Source: Notospermus geniculatus
Taxonomy: Eukaryota; Nemertea; Pilidiophora; Heteronemertea; Lineidae
NCBI GenBank assembly: GCA_002633025.1
Contig: NMRB01000077.1
Span: forward strand, 545,496 to 609,495
Length of the DNA stretch: 64,000 nucleotides
Reading direction: 5' to 3'
Within the stretch, counting starts at the first letter, position 1, and each line of letters opens with the position of its first letter. Position numbers and translations under genes: made by a program. The notes beneath the pieces were generated by a model. The model was not told the DNA's origin. It did no database searches and saw nothing but the letters and a program-made list of their open reading frames with translations. Below are positions 42,331 through 52,864 of the stretch, in pieces.

Positions 42331-42576
42331 TCGGTTGTAAATACCTTCCATCTGGGGAAAGGAGTGGTGTAGAAGTTCCATCTGGTGTTTTGGTGGAAAA
42401 CTAAGGAAGTCCTCACATGTAGGTTTTGGACGGATTTCTGTGTGTCGTATGTGTTGACCAAAATCTCCTTCCAGATTAGAGGTTGTGTCTTCATGAGCCC
42501 CAGTTGGTCAGCAAATGTCTCATGTCCCCAGTCAGTCAGTTAAATTAGATTCTGATGCAATGTATCATGGGAAAAA

Positions 42577-42640
42577 ATGGCCACCATGAGCACATGTACG
42601 AGGAGGAGGAGGCCGGTTGAAAATGAAGAAACTGAGGATG
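42577..42640 (+). CDS. candidate first coding exon of an unknown gene
   Basis: The ATG lies in AAAATGGCCACCATGAG and the frame ATMSTCTRRRRPVENEETED ends in a strong splice donor GATG|GTAAGT, phase 1. There is no in-frame continuation. The acidic end would fit the acidic repeat that opens the tyrosine-recombinase gene at 47.3 kb, but that link is a guess. It could equally be a chance frame. Confidence 0.3.
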
Positions 42641-44239
42641 GTAAGTTCTGGAATAGGCCTAATTATCATAAATACAGCCATCTTATAGCCAAGGATGAAC
42701 TCAGCTATTTCTTCTTGGCATGCATGGAAAACTGCCCATGGCTATCCAGAGCCGACGAGGGAGCAAATAGACAATCCCTCACACAGGTCTTCATCCCTCT
42801 GAACCGAGTACATGTATCTAGGCCCAGTTACTCTGGGCCTACTCTAGACCTCACGGCAGGCAAAGCCTTCTCTTGGATCCCTCAGCTATCTTAGTAGGCC
42901 TACTACAATTATTGTAATTCCTGAAATGAGTCCCCAGTAGGATGTCACTAGTGATATTTCCCCACTCGTCACACATGTCTTAGTCTGTGTGTCCCCAGTG
43001 GTATGTCCCGAGTTGTAATCAGTCTTTTCTGAAATCTAGTGTGGAAAAGTGCCAGCCTGAAGAAGACCCCGGTNGACATTAGCATCCACGTGGTTACGGG
43101 CATCCCCATTCTAAAAATAACCCGTGATATCAACATAGGTCCCAACCTCCTGCGCATGTCCAGATTGACTACTTCCGGTCGTCAATACTGTCCCTGCCAT
43201 AAGTGACTTCCATCTTGATTTGTTCAGCTGATTTCAGCTGGCCAGACCGCTGTTTTAAATGTAAAAATTTTACTCCTAAAAGTTACTTTATCGACTAAAT
43301 ATTGCTGGTTTTCGTCCCTTTTACGAACAGTCAATAAATGTGACAGTAGTCGAGTTATTTGTCAGGAACTATTTCTGTCATGTGCGATGATCACGCTGTC
43401 AGTGCAGTCAGGTTTGTTCATAGCAACCATCATGGCGGACGCCGGTTGACGAAATTTAAAATACGACTTAAAATGCGTTCCCCACAGCCTGTGGGAAGGG
43501 ATACCATCACATCATGATTCTTGCGCGATCAGAGATGATGAAAAGTTCCCATCTGTACACTCTTTTAATTTAAAACTACAACCTGGCCCACATTCTGAGA
43601 CAGTTTCAGAAAGGACCTGCTCAACAGAGTGTCTCGGCAACAGCCGCCATTTTGACCTGAGCCTGGAAAGTAGGACGCTCGTCACCATGGTCACTGTCAT
43701 CAGACGCCTACGTACCGTTCGATTACTGCCCTTGGATCTATGACGTCATCAATATGGAAGTCACTTCTAGCAGTGACACTATATCGGAAGAATGGAGATA
43801 GGTGGCGCTGTGAGGAGTTTGCATAGGTCCTTGACAACTTTTATGCAGTACCGAAGCATTCTAGCCCTAGCGGCAGCTTCGAGAAACAATGTGTGAACGC
43901 ACTTGGGGACGTAATGACGTCGTATCCGTTCGAGTAGCGTAATGACGTCATTCCGCCGCACATGACGTTGCCGACGTCACGGATGGCGCGACGGCAATCT
44001 CGGTGACGTCAAAAGGCCTGGACAGCATTGTTATTTTCGTTATTATCTTAATATCTCGAAAACTATAAGTGATATCAAAATTCGGGCTGCGTAAGGACAC
44101 TTCCCAGGCCCGTCTGCACTTGCATACCAAGTTTGGCGGCGATCCGTTCATTAGTCTAGGAGAAAATCGCGAACACACAAACAAACTTTTGTCAAATTTT
44201 AGTATGATTATCACATTGTGTGTCGATTTTTGTGCTCGC
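42641..44239. other. no gene recognised; one N at 43074
   Basis: Copies of the minisatellite motif GTGTGTCCCCAGTGGTATGT appear at about 42985-43015, detached from the main array. The rest, including GACGTCA-rich DNA at 43730-44010, shows no credible ORF. Confidence 0.35.
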
Positions 44240-45205
44240 CTTCTCTTTGGATCCCCAGTTGTAACACATGCCTAAAGCCCCAGTCACATATCCACTCCGG
44301 AGCCCGTACGGCGAGTAAAAACAGACATTTTGGCCAATTTCTACGGTGCCCAGTTTGATCCAGCCTACTTTCCACCTATCTATTGAGGCGATTTCGGCAT
44401 GATTCATCTTAGATCCGAGTTTCAATCTCTAAAATCCGCAGCAAGCCGCTGGGTGGGGAAAATCGTACGGAGCTCGGTGCATTTGTGACCTAGGCTTTAG
44501 TCTGTGTATCTCCAGCCGGATGTCTCCAAGGATATGTCCCCACTCGTAACACATGCCGTAGTCTGTGTGTCCCTTGCAGGATGTCTCCAGGGATATACCC
44601 CCACTCGTCACACGTGCCTCAGTCAGTGTATCCCCAGTGATATGACCCCAGTTTTCACACATGCCTTAGTCTGTGTGTCCCCAGTGTTATGTCCCCAGTT
44701 GTAACACATGCCTTAGTCTGTGCGTAGCATGTCTGCAGACATACCTGGAGTAGACTGTCTCTAAGGATATGTCCGCACTCGTTACACGTGCATTAGTTTG
44801 TGTGTCCCCAGTTGTATTTCCCCACTCGTCACACATGCCTTAGTCTGTGTGTCCCCAGTGGTATTTCCCCAGTTATAACACATATCTTAGTCTGTGTGTC
44901 TCGAGCCGGATGACTCCAAGGATATGTCCCCACTGCCTTAGTCTGTGTGTCCCCAGTGGTATGTCTCCACTTGTCAAACATGCCTTAGTGTGTGTGTCCC
45001 CAGTGGTATGTCCCCAGTTGTAACACATGCCTTCGTCTGTGTGTCCCTTGCAGGATGTCTCCAGGGATATGCCCCCACTCGTCACACGTGCCTCATTCCG
45101 TGTGTCCCCAGTGGTATGACCCCAGTTGCCACACTTGCCTTAGTCTGTGTGTCCCCAGTGGTATTTCCCCAGTTATAACACATGCCTTAGTCGGTGCGTA
45201 GTATG
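44240..45205. repeat. minisatellite of about 47-bp units, split by a MITE
   Basis: Units such as GTCTGTGTGTCCCCAGTGGT with ATGTCCCCAGTTGTAACACA and TGCCTTA repeat from about 44500 to 45200, with one unit to the left at 44252-44272. The period is not a multiple of 3, so the Cys-rich frames across it are artefacts. Confidence 0.85.
44276..44495. mobile_element. MITE inside the minisatellite
   Basis: AAGCCCCAGTCACA at the left and TGTGACCTAGGCTT at the right, with inner CGTACGG and CCGTACG motifs mirrored. It interrupts a repeat unit. Confidence 0.7.
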
Positions 45206-45628
45206 TTCTTTGTAGGATATTTATTAATTACTAAATAAAAGATACAAGGAGTAGGTAATCAGGGCCTAGGCACTAGCATTATCAGGCCCTGATTTACAAA
45301 ATTAATTACAAGAAGTGATTAGATGGCAACTTAATATACACAAACCTAATTACAAGTGGTAATATAATGGCAACTTAATATACAGATAATGACAAATAAA
45401 ATACAGCTTATTGAGAACGAGAAAGAAAAGAAAGATAAATCAAACTAGACCAAGGAGTAGCATGGCAAGGCGTGTGAGGCAAGGAGGTCCATTAGCCACA
45501 TGAAAAGTAGTTGTATGGGGGGGGGGGCAAGAAATGAGAGAGAGAACACGATGTAAGCTGCACAAATCGGAATAGGATGACCAAAGAGAGTAAGCGAAAG
45601 AGAGAGAGAGAGAAAAAGGTAACATTGA

Positions 45629-46324
45629 CTATAGATTCAAAATCGAAAGTCCTTGCTGTATGATGATGGCGGTACACTCCAACAATGCCTTATTCACAGG
45701 TTGGGGAAGAAAATCAGCTCCAAATAGTAGTACATTGGTTTTGTCTCTTGTGCTGAGATTGTTAAGGGTTCGAATGTCGAGGGAAGGGATATAATTTAAA
45801 TTGTCATAGAATACTGCGCGAATATTATTCAAAAGAGGGCAATGAAAAAGGACATGAGCAGTCGTCTGGTGTCGGGCTCCACAAGAACAAGAAGGGTTCA
45901 AAAGAGTCGTGAAATTATGCAAATAAAAATGACTCCTATAGATTAGATCACATCTGCAGCGGTTGAGACAAACTTCATATTCACGGGACAAACTAACTTT
46001 AGAGGTGGCAGAAAAAATTTTCGGACCGTTCAGAAAAAGTCTTAAATTATATTTAAAGGAGTTACGAGAAATTTTCTCGCGAATATTATTGGGAATGGTA
46101 TCCCAGAGTTTGATACAACTGGGTATAGTAGAGCGAAGAAGGTAACGGGGCATAATCGGAAGGCGGTAGGGGTTATGACGACGTAATCCTCTATCCAGTA
46201 TTGGGTTGCTGAATGAGTGAAAAAGATTTTGAATAAATCGAGGGGCCAGGCCCTTTTCGTTTTCATACATTAGAGTCAACTTTTTTCTTTGCGACGATCT
46301 GCTAAATTCATCCATCCTAGACAT
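45629..46324 (-). pseudogene. LINE ORF2 C-terminus with zinc motif
   Basis: Contains SCIKLWDTIPNNIR and CSCGARHQTTAHVLFHCPLL, a C-x-C-x8-H-x4-C motif like the C-terminal zinc motif of many LINE ORF2 proteins. It follows the RT segment after a frameshift. Confidence 0.85.
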
Positions 46325-47290
46325 TTGAGAACTTTAGTTGTATTGGTGCCATGAATACAACCACTATAGTGGATTCGATCAAGTTTTGCTAACAATTCCT
46401 CACTAGCTGCATCGAAGAGAATACAGCCATATTCCAAATGGGGTAAAATAAATGAAAAATTAATCTGTTGTAGATGCTTCGATTTAACAGAACGAGTTAG
46501 AAGAGATAATGGATTAAGTTTGTTATTACATTTTACAATAATGTTTTCAATATGTGGCCGAAAATCTAATGTTGAGTTCAATACAAAGCCTAGATGTTTA
46601 TGCGTGTCGCGTTGTGGTATCAATTCACCATTCATAGACAAATCGGGATAGAGTCTAGGTTCAAGCGTAGGAGAATGAAAAATTAATTCATTACTTTTTG
46701 AAGCTTTGAAATTTAATCTCCATAACGTTGACCAGTGGGTCAGTCCTTCAATGTCACTTTGTAATAACAAGTGGGAATGCATCACATCACTATTGCGACT
46801 AACAGGCAGAAATAGGGAAGAATCATCAGCGTATAAATATAACCTACAATGTCTAACAGTATCCTTGATATCATTTATATATATTAAGAACAGAAGGGGT
46901 CCAAGGATTGAACCTTGTGGAACACCGCAATTGATACTACCTGCAGGGGACCAATCAGAAAAAGTCTGGTTGACTTTGACACGCAACTTCCTATTTTCTA
47001 AATATGACTTAAATAACATAATGACATTAGGGCCAAAGCCGTATGCCTTCAATTTATGAAGCAAGAGGAAATGGGGAATAGCATCGAATGCACCTTCTAT
47101 ATCTAAAAATACTGCCCGGGTATCCATTCCAGCTTGACGATTCAGTAAGATATTATGAGTGATGTCTATAAGTTGCTTTTGGGTATCATGGCCTTTTATG
47201 AACCCCAACTGAAATTCATAGAAGAGATCATTGGAAGACATATGGTCATAAATATGCATGAATATAACGCGTTCAAAGATCTTAGATAGG
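46276..47290 (-). pseudogene. LINE reverse transcriptase domain
   Basis: Motifs in order: LSKIFERVIF, QLGFIKGHDTQ, FLDIEGAFDAIPH, GVPQGSILGPLLF, LYLYADDSSLFLP (YADD intact) and KHLGFVLNSTLDF. The protein begins mid-domain because of 5' truncation. It ends by frameshift into the next segment, which continues the same LINE protein. Confidence 0.9.
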
Positions 47291-47324
47291 CCTAAGGCAT
47301 TTAGAGAAGACCCCGCCACCGCCG

Positions 47325-47650
47325 AAAGGGGAAAAGCCAGTCACCGATGGGGAAGAGTCCACCGCCGATGGGGAAGAGACCACCTCCAATGCCGCCACCG
47401 ATGGGGAAGAGTCCGCCGTCAATCGGGGAGAGCCTCCCACCAGTGGGGAAGATCCTGCCGCCAATGGAGAAGAGCCCACCTCCGATGGGGAAGCGCCTGC
47501 TGCCGCTAGAGAAGAGCCCGATGGGGAAGATCCCACCGCCAGTGGGGAAGATCCCGCCGCCAATGGAGAAGAGCCCGGCGCCAATGGGGAAGAGCCCGGC
47601 GCCAATGGGGAAGAGCCCGCCGCTAGTGGGGAAGAGCACGCCAACGATAT
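47325..47650 (+). repeat. coding repeat for acidic GEEPAAN-type units
   Basis: Units of 21-30 bp based on GCCAATGGGGAAGAGCCC encode (A/S/N)-N-G-E-E-P repeats in the frame of the following Ser/Asp-rich segment. The proline-rich frames seen in other registers are artefacts. Confidence 0.75.
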
Positions 47651-49821
47651 CGACAGTGACATGTCTGTTGATGAGGAAGATGAGTACAACAATGCAGATA
47701 CCTGTGAAACGTCCATTAACCATGATAGTCATACTGACCCAGATTATATACCCATAGCTAGCGATGAAGAATACGTTTTAGCCTCTGAAAATTCAGAAGG
47801 GTCTGAAATACCTTTCTATGATACACGTAAGCTTTATCCCATGCTTGCAGAATGTCCAGATAATGTTACAAGTTCCTCTGATGGTAGGTGCACAAATGCT
47901 CATAAGTCCTTAGTTGATAACCATTTTGAAGAAATGGCTACTGGTACGTCTTCTGGAAAATCTCAGTCAGAGTGTGGCAGATCCATCGGCAGTCATGAAA
48001 TTTCTGGTAAAGTGCAACCCCTCACTGCCAGCTGAACTAACAGAGAGAACAGTATCGGAGAAACTTCTGTTGCTGACAGTAATGATCAACACAGTCATGA
48101 CAGTATTGTGGTTGGCTTTTGCCAGTAATGATGGCATCAGAAAATACGACAAGAAAGCATACTGCTACTTCTGCAAGAAGCCACAGAGTAAGCTTGCACG
48201 TCATATAAGAACAATGCATCAAACAGAAGGTGATGCCCAACGTACGGTACATTTCTGAAAAAAATGTAAAGAAAAGGCAGTTGTTTCTCCAGAAATTGAG
48301 GAATCTTGGCAACCATTACCATAACTGTGAAGTCATACGAAAGAAGACAGGGACTTTTATTGTGCAGCATAGGCCCTCAGGAGCCACAGGTTATATATAC
48401 ACTGACTATGCACCATGCAGGTATTGTTACGCCTATTTGGCAAAAGCTTCTATCTGGAAACATAATTGTCCATTTGCTTCCCCAAAGGCCCCAAGCAAAA
48501 AGCGCATGTCTAAAAGAGGAAATTTACCTGATGTTGTTAGCCTCATAGATGGGATGAGGATCGATGACATTGGACGCGCCGCCACCAAAGACACCATAAT
48601 TTTGGAGCTGGGTCGCAAACTCATCAACAAATGTGGAAATGATAGATCACAGTATGCCCATATCCGTGGAAACATGCGACAGCTTGGGCGCCTTCTTCTT
48701 AGTCTGCGAAAAGAGCCAGGGATGCATGGTCGCAGTTTGCATGATATTTTGCACCCTGCTAAATTCCAGTCATGTGTTGACGCAGCTAAGAAGTGTGCAG
48801 GCTTTGATGATGAAGGTGGGCATTCATATGGTGCACCTTCACAACTTCTTAGATCAGGTCATCTACTACGAAGAGCAGCAGAGGTAAAACTCACATTGTC
48901 ACTGGAGCGGGAGGACCAAGAATCTGTTGATGCAGCAAAGAAATTCCTAAAACTGTCAGATATGACAAGTGGCAAGAGGCTTCTTCATCAGCTCTCAGTA
49001 ATTTGAATGAGAGGAACAAAGCGGAATGGTGTGATGTTCCTTCCACTAACAGAAGATGTAGTGAAGCTGAGCAGGTACTTGCAAAAACAGGGTGAAACGT
49101 ATGCCAGTTTGATTGAAGCCAATCAAGATGATGGAGAAGCAAACATGGGCTTGGTACAGGTTGTACTTGCCAAGTTAATTCTTTTCAATCGAAAACGGCA
49201 AGGTGAAGTTTCAAAAATTAAATTCAGTGATTGGAAGTTGAAGCAGAAATCTGCCATTAGCAATGATATTGCTAAAACTGAGTGAATTTGAACAAAATTT
49301 ACTCAAAGTTCTTGAGCGACTTGAGATAAGAGGGAAGAGGGGACGCAATCTGCCTATACTTATCACAGAAGAGATTCGCAGTTGGATGAAAATCCTTCAC
49401 AGATGCCGGTCTCTCCATACTTCAAAAGCCAACCAATACCTCTTTCCAAATTCAGGAAGCGGACATATTCGGGGATCTGATGTCATACGAAGATTTGCTG
49501 TGGAATGTGAGGCTGAACAACCTCATCTTCTTCGTTCTACACAATTGCGGAAACACATTGCTAGCACAGCTCAAGTTCTTGCCCTCAAGGAAAATGAACT
49601 TGACATGCTGGCTGAGTTCATGGGCCACAACCTCAGAATCCATACCGATTTCTACCAACTCCCAATTGACACATTACAGATTGCCCGTGTTTCCAAAATC
49701 CTCTTGGCGGCAGATTCAGGGTGCCTTGCACAGTACTCTGGAAAGTCTCTCAACGATATTACCGTTGAAGAAGGTGAAGCGATAGACATTGAAAATGATG
49801 TCCTAGCTGACGGAGAACTAA

Positions 49822-51050
49822 CAGTCAGACAGTGATGATGAAACAGAACCTGAGGAAACCGGAAGCAGGCAAACATCAGGTGGTGTAGGTAGAGTTATAC
49901 TGGAACAAAAAAATAATGACAGTGGGTCGACAAGAAAAAAAAACGACCAGTGACATTTCAAAGAAACGAAAGTATGCAGAGGCAAAGCGTCGGGCAATCG
50001 CTCAGGAGCGCAGACGGAAAAGAAAAGTTCAATCTGAATCAGAAGATGAAGACGAAGATGGAACTGAAGACAGCGAACTGGAACAGTCAGACGCCGAATG
50101 GGTCAATGTCGTCCTGGGTATACCTTATGTTTACCCAGGATCATCCTGGGTAACCCTTTTCTTTACCTAGGACGGCCCTGGGTAAACTTAAGGATCCTTA
50201 ACTTTACCCAGATTGGAGTTCCCGAGTGGTGTAGTGAGGTTGATATTTAACGTAATCATGAAATGAAGGGTGGCCTCGAACTAGGCCTATAGCTCCTAAG
50301 TCCTTGAGAATTTACTATCGGTCCCTTTTGAAAAGTTGTAGGGATTGGTCTTTTCTCCCTATTCCACACCCCGGGGCAGGTATAGCGGTAATTTCCAGCC
50401 CTTTCGAGTTATGATCGTACTGCATGTTCTGCAAAAAGTAAATTCATGAAAATGACGAAATGCACACGGATTATACATGTTCTACCTCGGCCTATCGCTC
50501 CTAAGTCCTTGTGAATTTACTATCGGTCCCTTTTGAAAAGTTGTAGGGATTGGTCTTGTCTCCCTATTGCAAACCCCGGAGGAGGTATAGCGGTAATTTT
50601 CAGCCCTTTTTAGCAATGATCCTACTGCATGTTCTCTGCCGAAAGAGACGCACGTACCAAATTCCATCCTCGGAGCGATCAGCACGATTCGGCGGGAACT
50701 CCCAAGCTGGGTAAAGAAAATGATTACCCAGGATAATCCTGGGTAAACATAAGGTATACCCAGGACGACATTGACCCATTCAGCCAGTCAGACAGTGATG
50801 ATGAAGCAGAGCCTGAGGAAACCGGAAAGAGGCAAACATCAAGTGGTGTAGGCAGAGTTATACTGGAACAAAAAAATATTGACAGTGGGACGACAAGAAA
50901 GAAAAAAAAACGACCAGTGACATTTCAAAGAAACGAAAGTATCCAGAAGCAAAAGCATCAGGCAATCGCTCAGGAGCGTAGACGGAAAAGAATAAGAAAA
51001 GTTCATTCTGAATCAGAAGATCAAGACAGTGAAAAAGGATGTAAAAGGAA
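49822..51050 (+). repeat. 262-bp tandem duplication in the gene tail, separated by a MITE
   Basis: Unit 1 begins CAGTCAGACAGTGATGATGA at 49822 and unit 2 begins with the same sequence at 50785. Both encode acidic then K/R-rich segments (AQERRRKR). Without the MITE the units would be adjacent, 262 bp apart. Confidence 0.85.
50093..50784. mobile_element. Mutator-like MITE, copy C (9-bp TSD)
   Basis: Ends GCCGAATGGGTCAATG and CATTGACCCATTCAGC, flanked by CAGTCAGAC (50084-50092, 50785-50793). Internal blocks are inverted relative to copies A and B. It lies in the tail of the tyrosine-recombinase gene. Confidence 0.92.
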
Positions 51051-51183
51051 AACGTATGCACGAAAACCATTGACAACAGAAGAAAAGAGTGCAGTGCAAG
51101 TCCATTTTGCTTCAAGTATTCTTCATAGAAGATTACCAGGAAAAGCGGATATTGAAAAATTCATGCAAGAGACAAAGCTAGAC

Positions 51184-52155
51184 TGAACATGGACGGACGT
51201 TAAGGACCACATCAGAAATAAATACATCACATGCTAAATCAGTCAGTAACATACTCTAAATGTACATTGTACAGCAAATAATAGCTCCAGAAGTTTCCTG
51301 ATACAAAATTCACCGTGGAGAATCGCCAGCGCATTAGCCGAGTTTCTCAGGTGGCAGCACTGGTATCCGAGTCGGAACATGGCATTCTACGTTGTGAGAT
51401 ACTTTTTCGATGTTTCACTTCTGACGAGACGAAAAGTATCTCTACTGTATGAAGAATACCGCCATCTTGGATAGACATTCATCCGCGTTAGGAGCACTAC
51501 TTAATACGTACTGCGCATGCGTAGCAGCAACATAATATCATACTTTTCTTGATCTTATGAACGCATAAATCTATAGTTTTAAGGAATTCATCTATACTAT
51601 AATGGACGGTAGCCATGTTGGATTTTGTTATCAACCTGAGTTGACCTAATATCTGCTATACCTTGCTATGTAATGACTGTACAGAGTTACGGTGGACCGG
51701 ACTCTCTGCCCTATCTCCTCCTTAGTTAGGGCTTGAAGCCGACAAAGAGCGGCCTATGTGTACAGTACAATAGGAGGAACATGTTTTACGATATTTTGCT
51801 TTTAAAAGACATGCTGGTTTGTATGAAAACGAGAGAAAATCAGATGAGTGGTCACCTGCGCTGCCATCTACAAGAATGGCAGTGACCTACTACGCCACCA
51901 ACAGATACACGGTGGGACGCATCAGTGTGAACCTAGCTATCATGAATCTGGGTCACCTTGGCATTTGCCTGGAGATAAGGCTGATTGTGTAATAACCCAG
52001 ATGTGATGCTGCTGTTTAGAAAGTCAAAACTCCCCCCTGCTCATGGATTTGACGGTTAACGATTAATAAATTAATAAACTACCCCTCTCCAAATAAACTC
52101 ATCAATAAAGCAACAGACCGTCTACCACAGAATATTCTTGACAAACTAACTCCCT
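51184..52155. other. no recognisable gene; N at 52156
   Basis: Unassigned DNA downstream of the recombinase gene; short frames only. Confidence 0.4.
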
Positions 52156-52156
52156 N

Positions 52157-52221
52157 ACTGCCATTGTGTCAAATCCAGATGGAAAATAAGTTTCCTTTAA
52201 ATTTCATGTCTGGTCAATCAG
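52157..52221. repeat. direct repeat flanking the 52-58 kb element, left copy
   Basis: ACTGCCATTGTGTCAAATCC through TTTCATGTCTGGTCAATCAG; the same sequence, with two or three changes, is at 58447-58511. Confidence 0.85.
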
Positions 52222-52656
52222 GTACCGGTATATTTCATGCCTGCTGATCTTTATGATTCTTTTTTTATTACGTACCTCATGTACACCCCTCCGCATTAAT
52301 TTATATACACCTTATTTTGTTGAATATCTTGTGAACAAATTGACCAAATTTGATCGGGTTTGTGTTATATGAAATTTCCATGCCTTGTTCACGTTGTTCC
52401 AGCGGTTTTGAGTGATTGCTTTTACGCCAACATTTTTTATTTTGTGTGGAAATCTTCTGATTTCTGCAATATATTTTGAAAACACTCATAGGAAATAGTC
52501 CTGTTAAAGTTCCATTCGGGAAATCATAACGGTTTTTGAGAAAAAAGGTTTTTCCCCAGAAGCTTTGCCGTGACCTGATTGCAATGGTTGACACAGCCCC
52601 TGTTCAGACTACCACCACCTCATGAATAATAAATTTTTCGTCACGAAACCGTAACA

Positions 52657-52828
52657 TGTCGTGTCCACACTGGCTAGTGAGACCGAGTGCTGCCACCTGG
52701 GTTGGGAGGCAGGAACTGGGCTTCAGCATGAGGATGCGCCACATGTAAACAGGTCATCCTTTGTTGTGAATAAAAGCCGTTCTTATTGTTCCACAAGACC
52801 GTGTTCTCGTCGATCGACGGATCTAACA
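52657..52828 (+). repeat. 5' LTR
   Basis: TG...CA borders (TGTCGTGTCCACACTGG to CGGATCTAACA), 172 bp, identical to the 3' LTR. AATAAAAG near 52770 is a likely poly(A) signal. Confidence 0.95.
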
Positions 52829-52850
52829 TTGGCGACGAGGTGAATACGAA
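52829..52850 (+). promoter_or_regulatory. primer-binding site
   Basis: TTGGCGACGAGGTGAA directly follows the 5' LTR, the position and TGG start expected for a tRNA primer site. The tRNA was not identified. Confidence 0.7.
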
Positions 52851-52864
52851 CTATTGATACAGGT

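Larger units (their letters stand above)
45210..47290 (-). mobile_element. second LINE, minus strand, 5' truncated
   Basis: Reading leftward, the RT part (47290-46276) joins the C-terminal part (46324-45629) after one frameshift near 46300, then a 3' UTR of about 400 bp. It differs in sequence from the LINE at 25.6 kb. The truncated 5' end abuts the acidic repeat of the tyrosine-recombinase gene. Confidence 0.85.
47300..51183 (+). pseudogene. tyrosine-recombinase (Crypton-like) gene, several frameshifts
   Basis: Order of parts: an acidic repeat head (47300-47650); a Ser/Asp-rich region; a C2H2-type finger YCYFCKKPQSKLARHIRTMH (about 48160); a CRYCYAYL...WKHNC motif (48412-48470); a helical region; and a tyrosine-recombinase domain (49.1-49.7 kb). 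The catalytic set is visible: Arg in NRKRQGEVSKI (box I), Arg and His in STQLRKHIAS (box II), His in FMGHNLRIH and the nucleophile candidate Tyr in TDFYQLP. Frames change near 48.05-48.23 kb, about 48965, about 49035 and about 49270, so this copy is decayed or badly sequenced. The C-terminus is basic (KKRKYAEAKRRAIAQERRRK), tandemly duplicated and split by a MITE. The family is common in fish and invertebrate genomes. A host function or a mobile element are both possible. Confidence 0.75.

Noticed and set aside
44945-45201. Cys-rich ORFs resembling secreted peptides
   Set aside because: Produced by a 47-bp minisatellite whose period is not a multiple of three.
47347-47757. Proline-rich and Gly/Ile-rich ORFs on both strands
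   Set aside because: Alternative registers of the GEEPAAN-coding repeat; only the frame continuing into the Ser/Asp-rich segment is credible.
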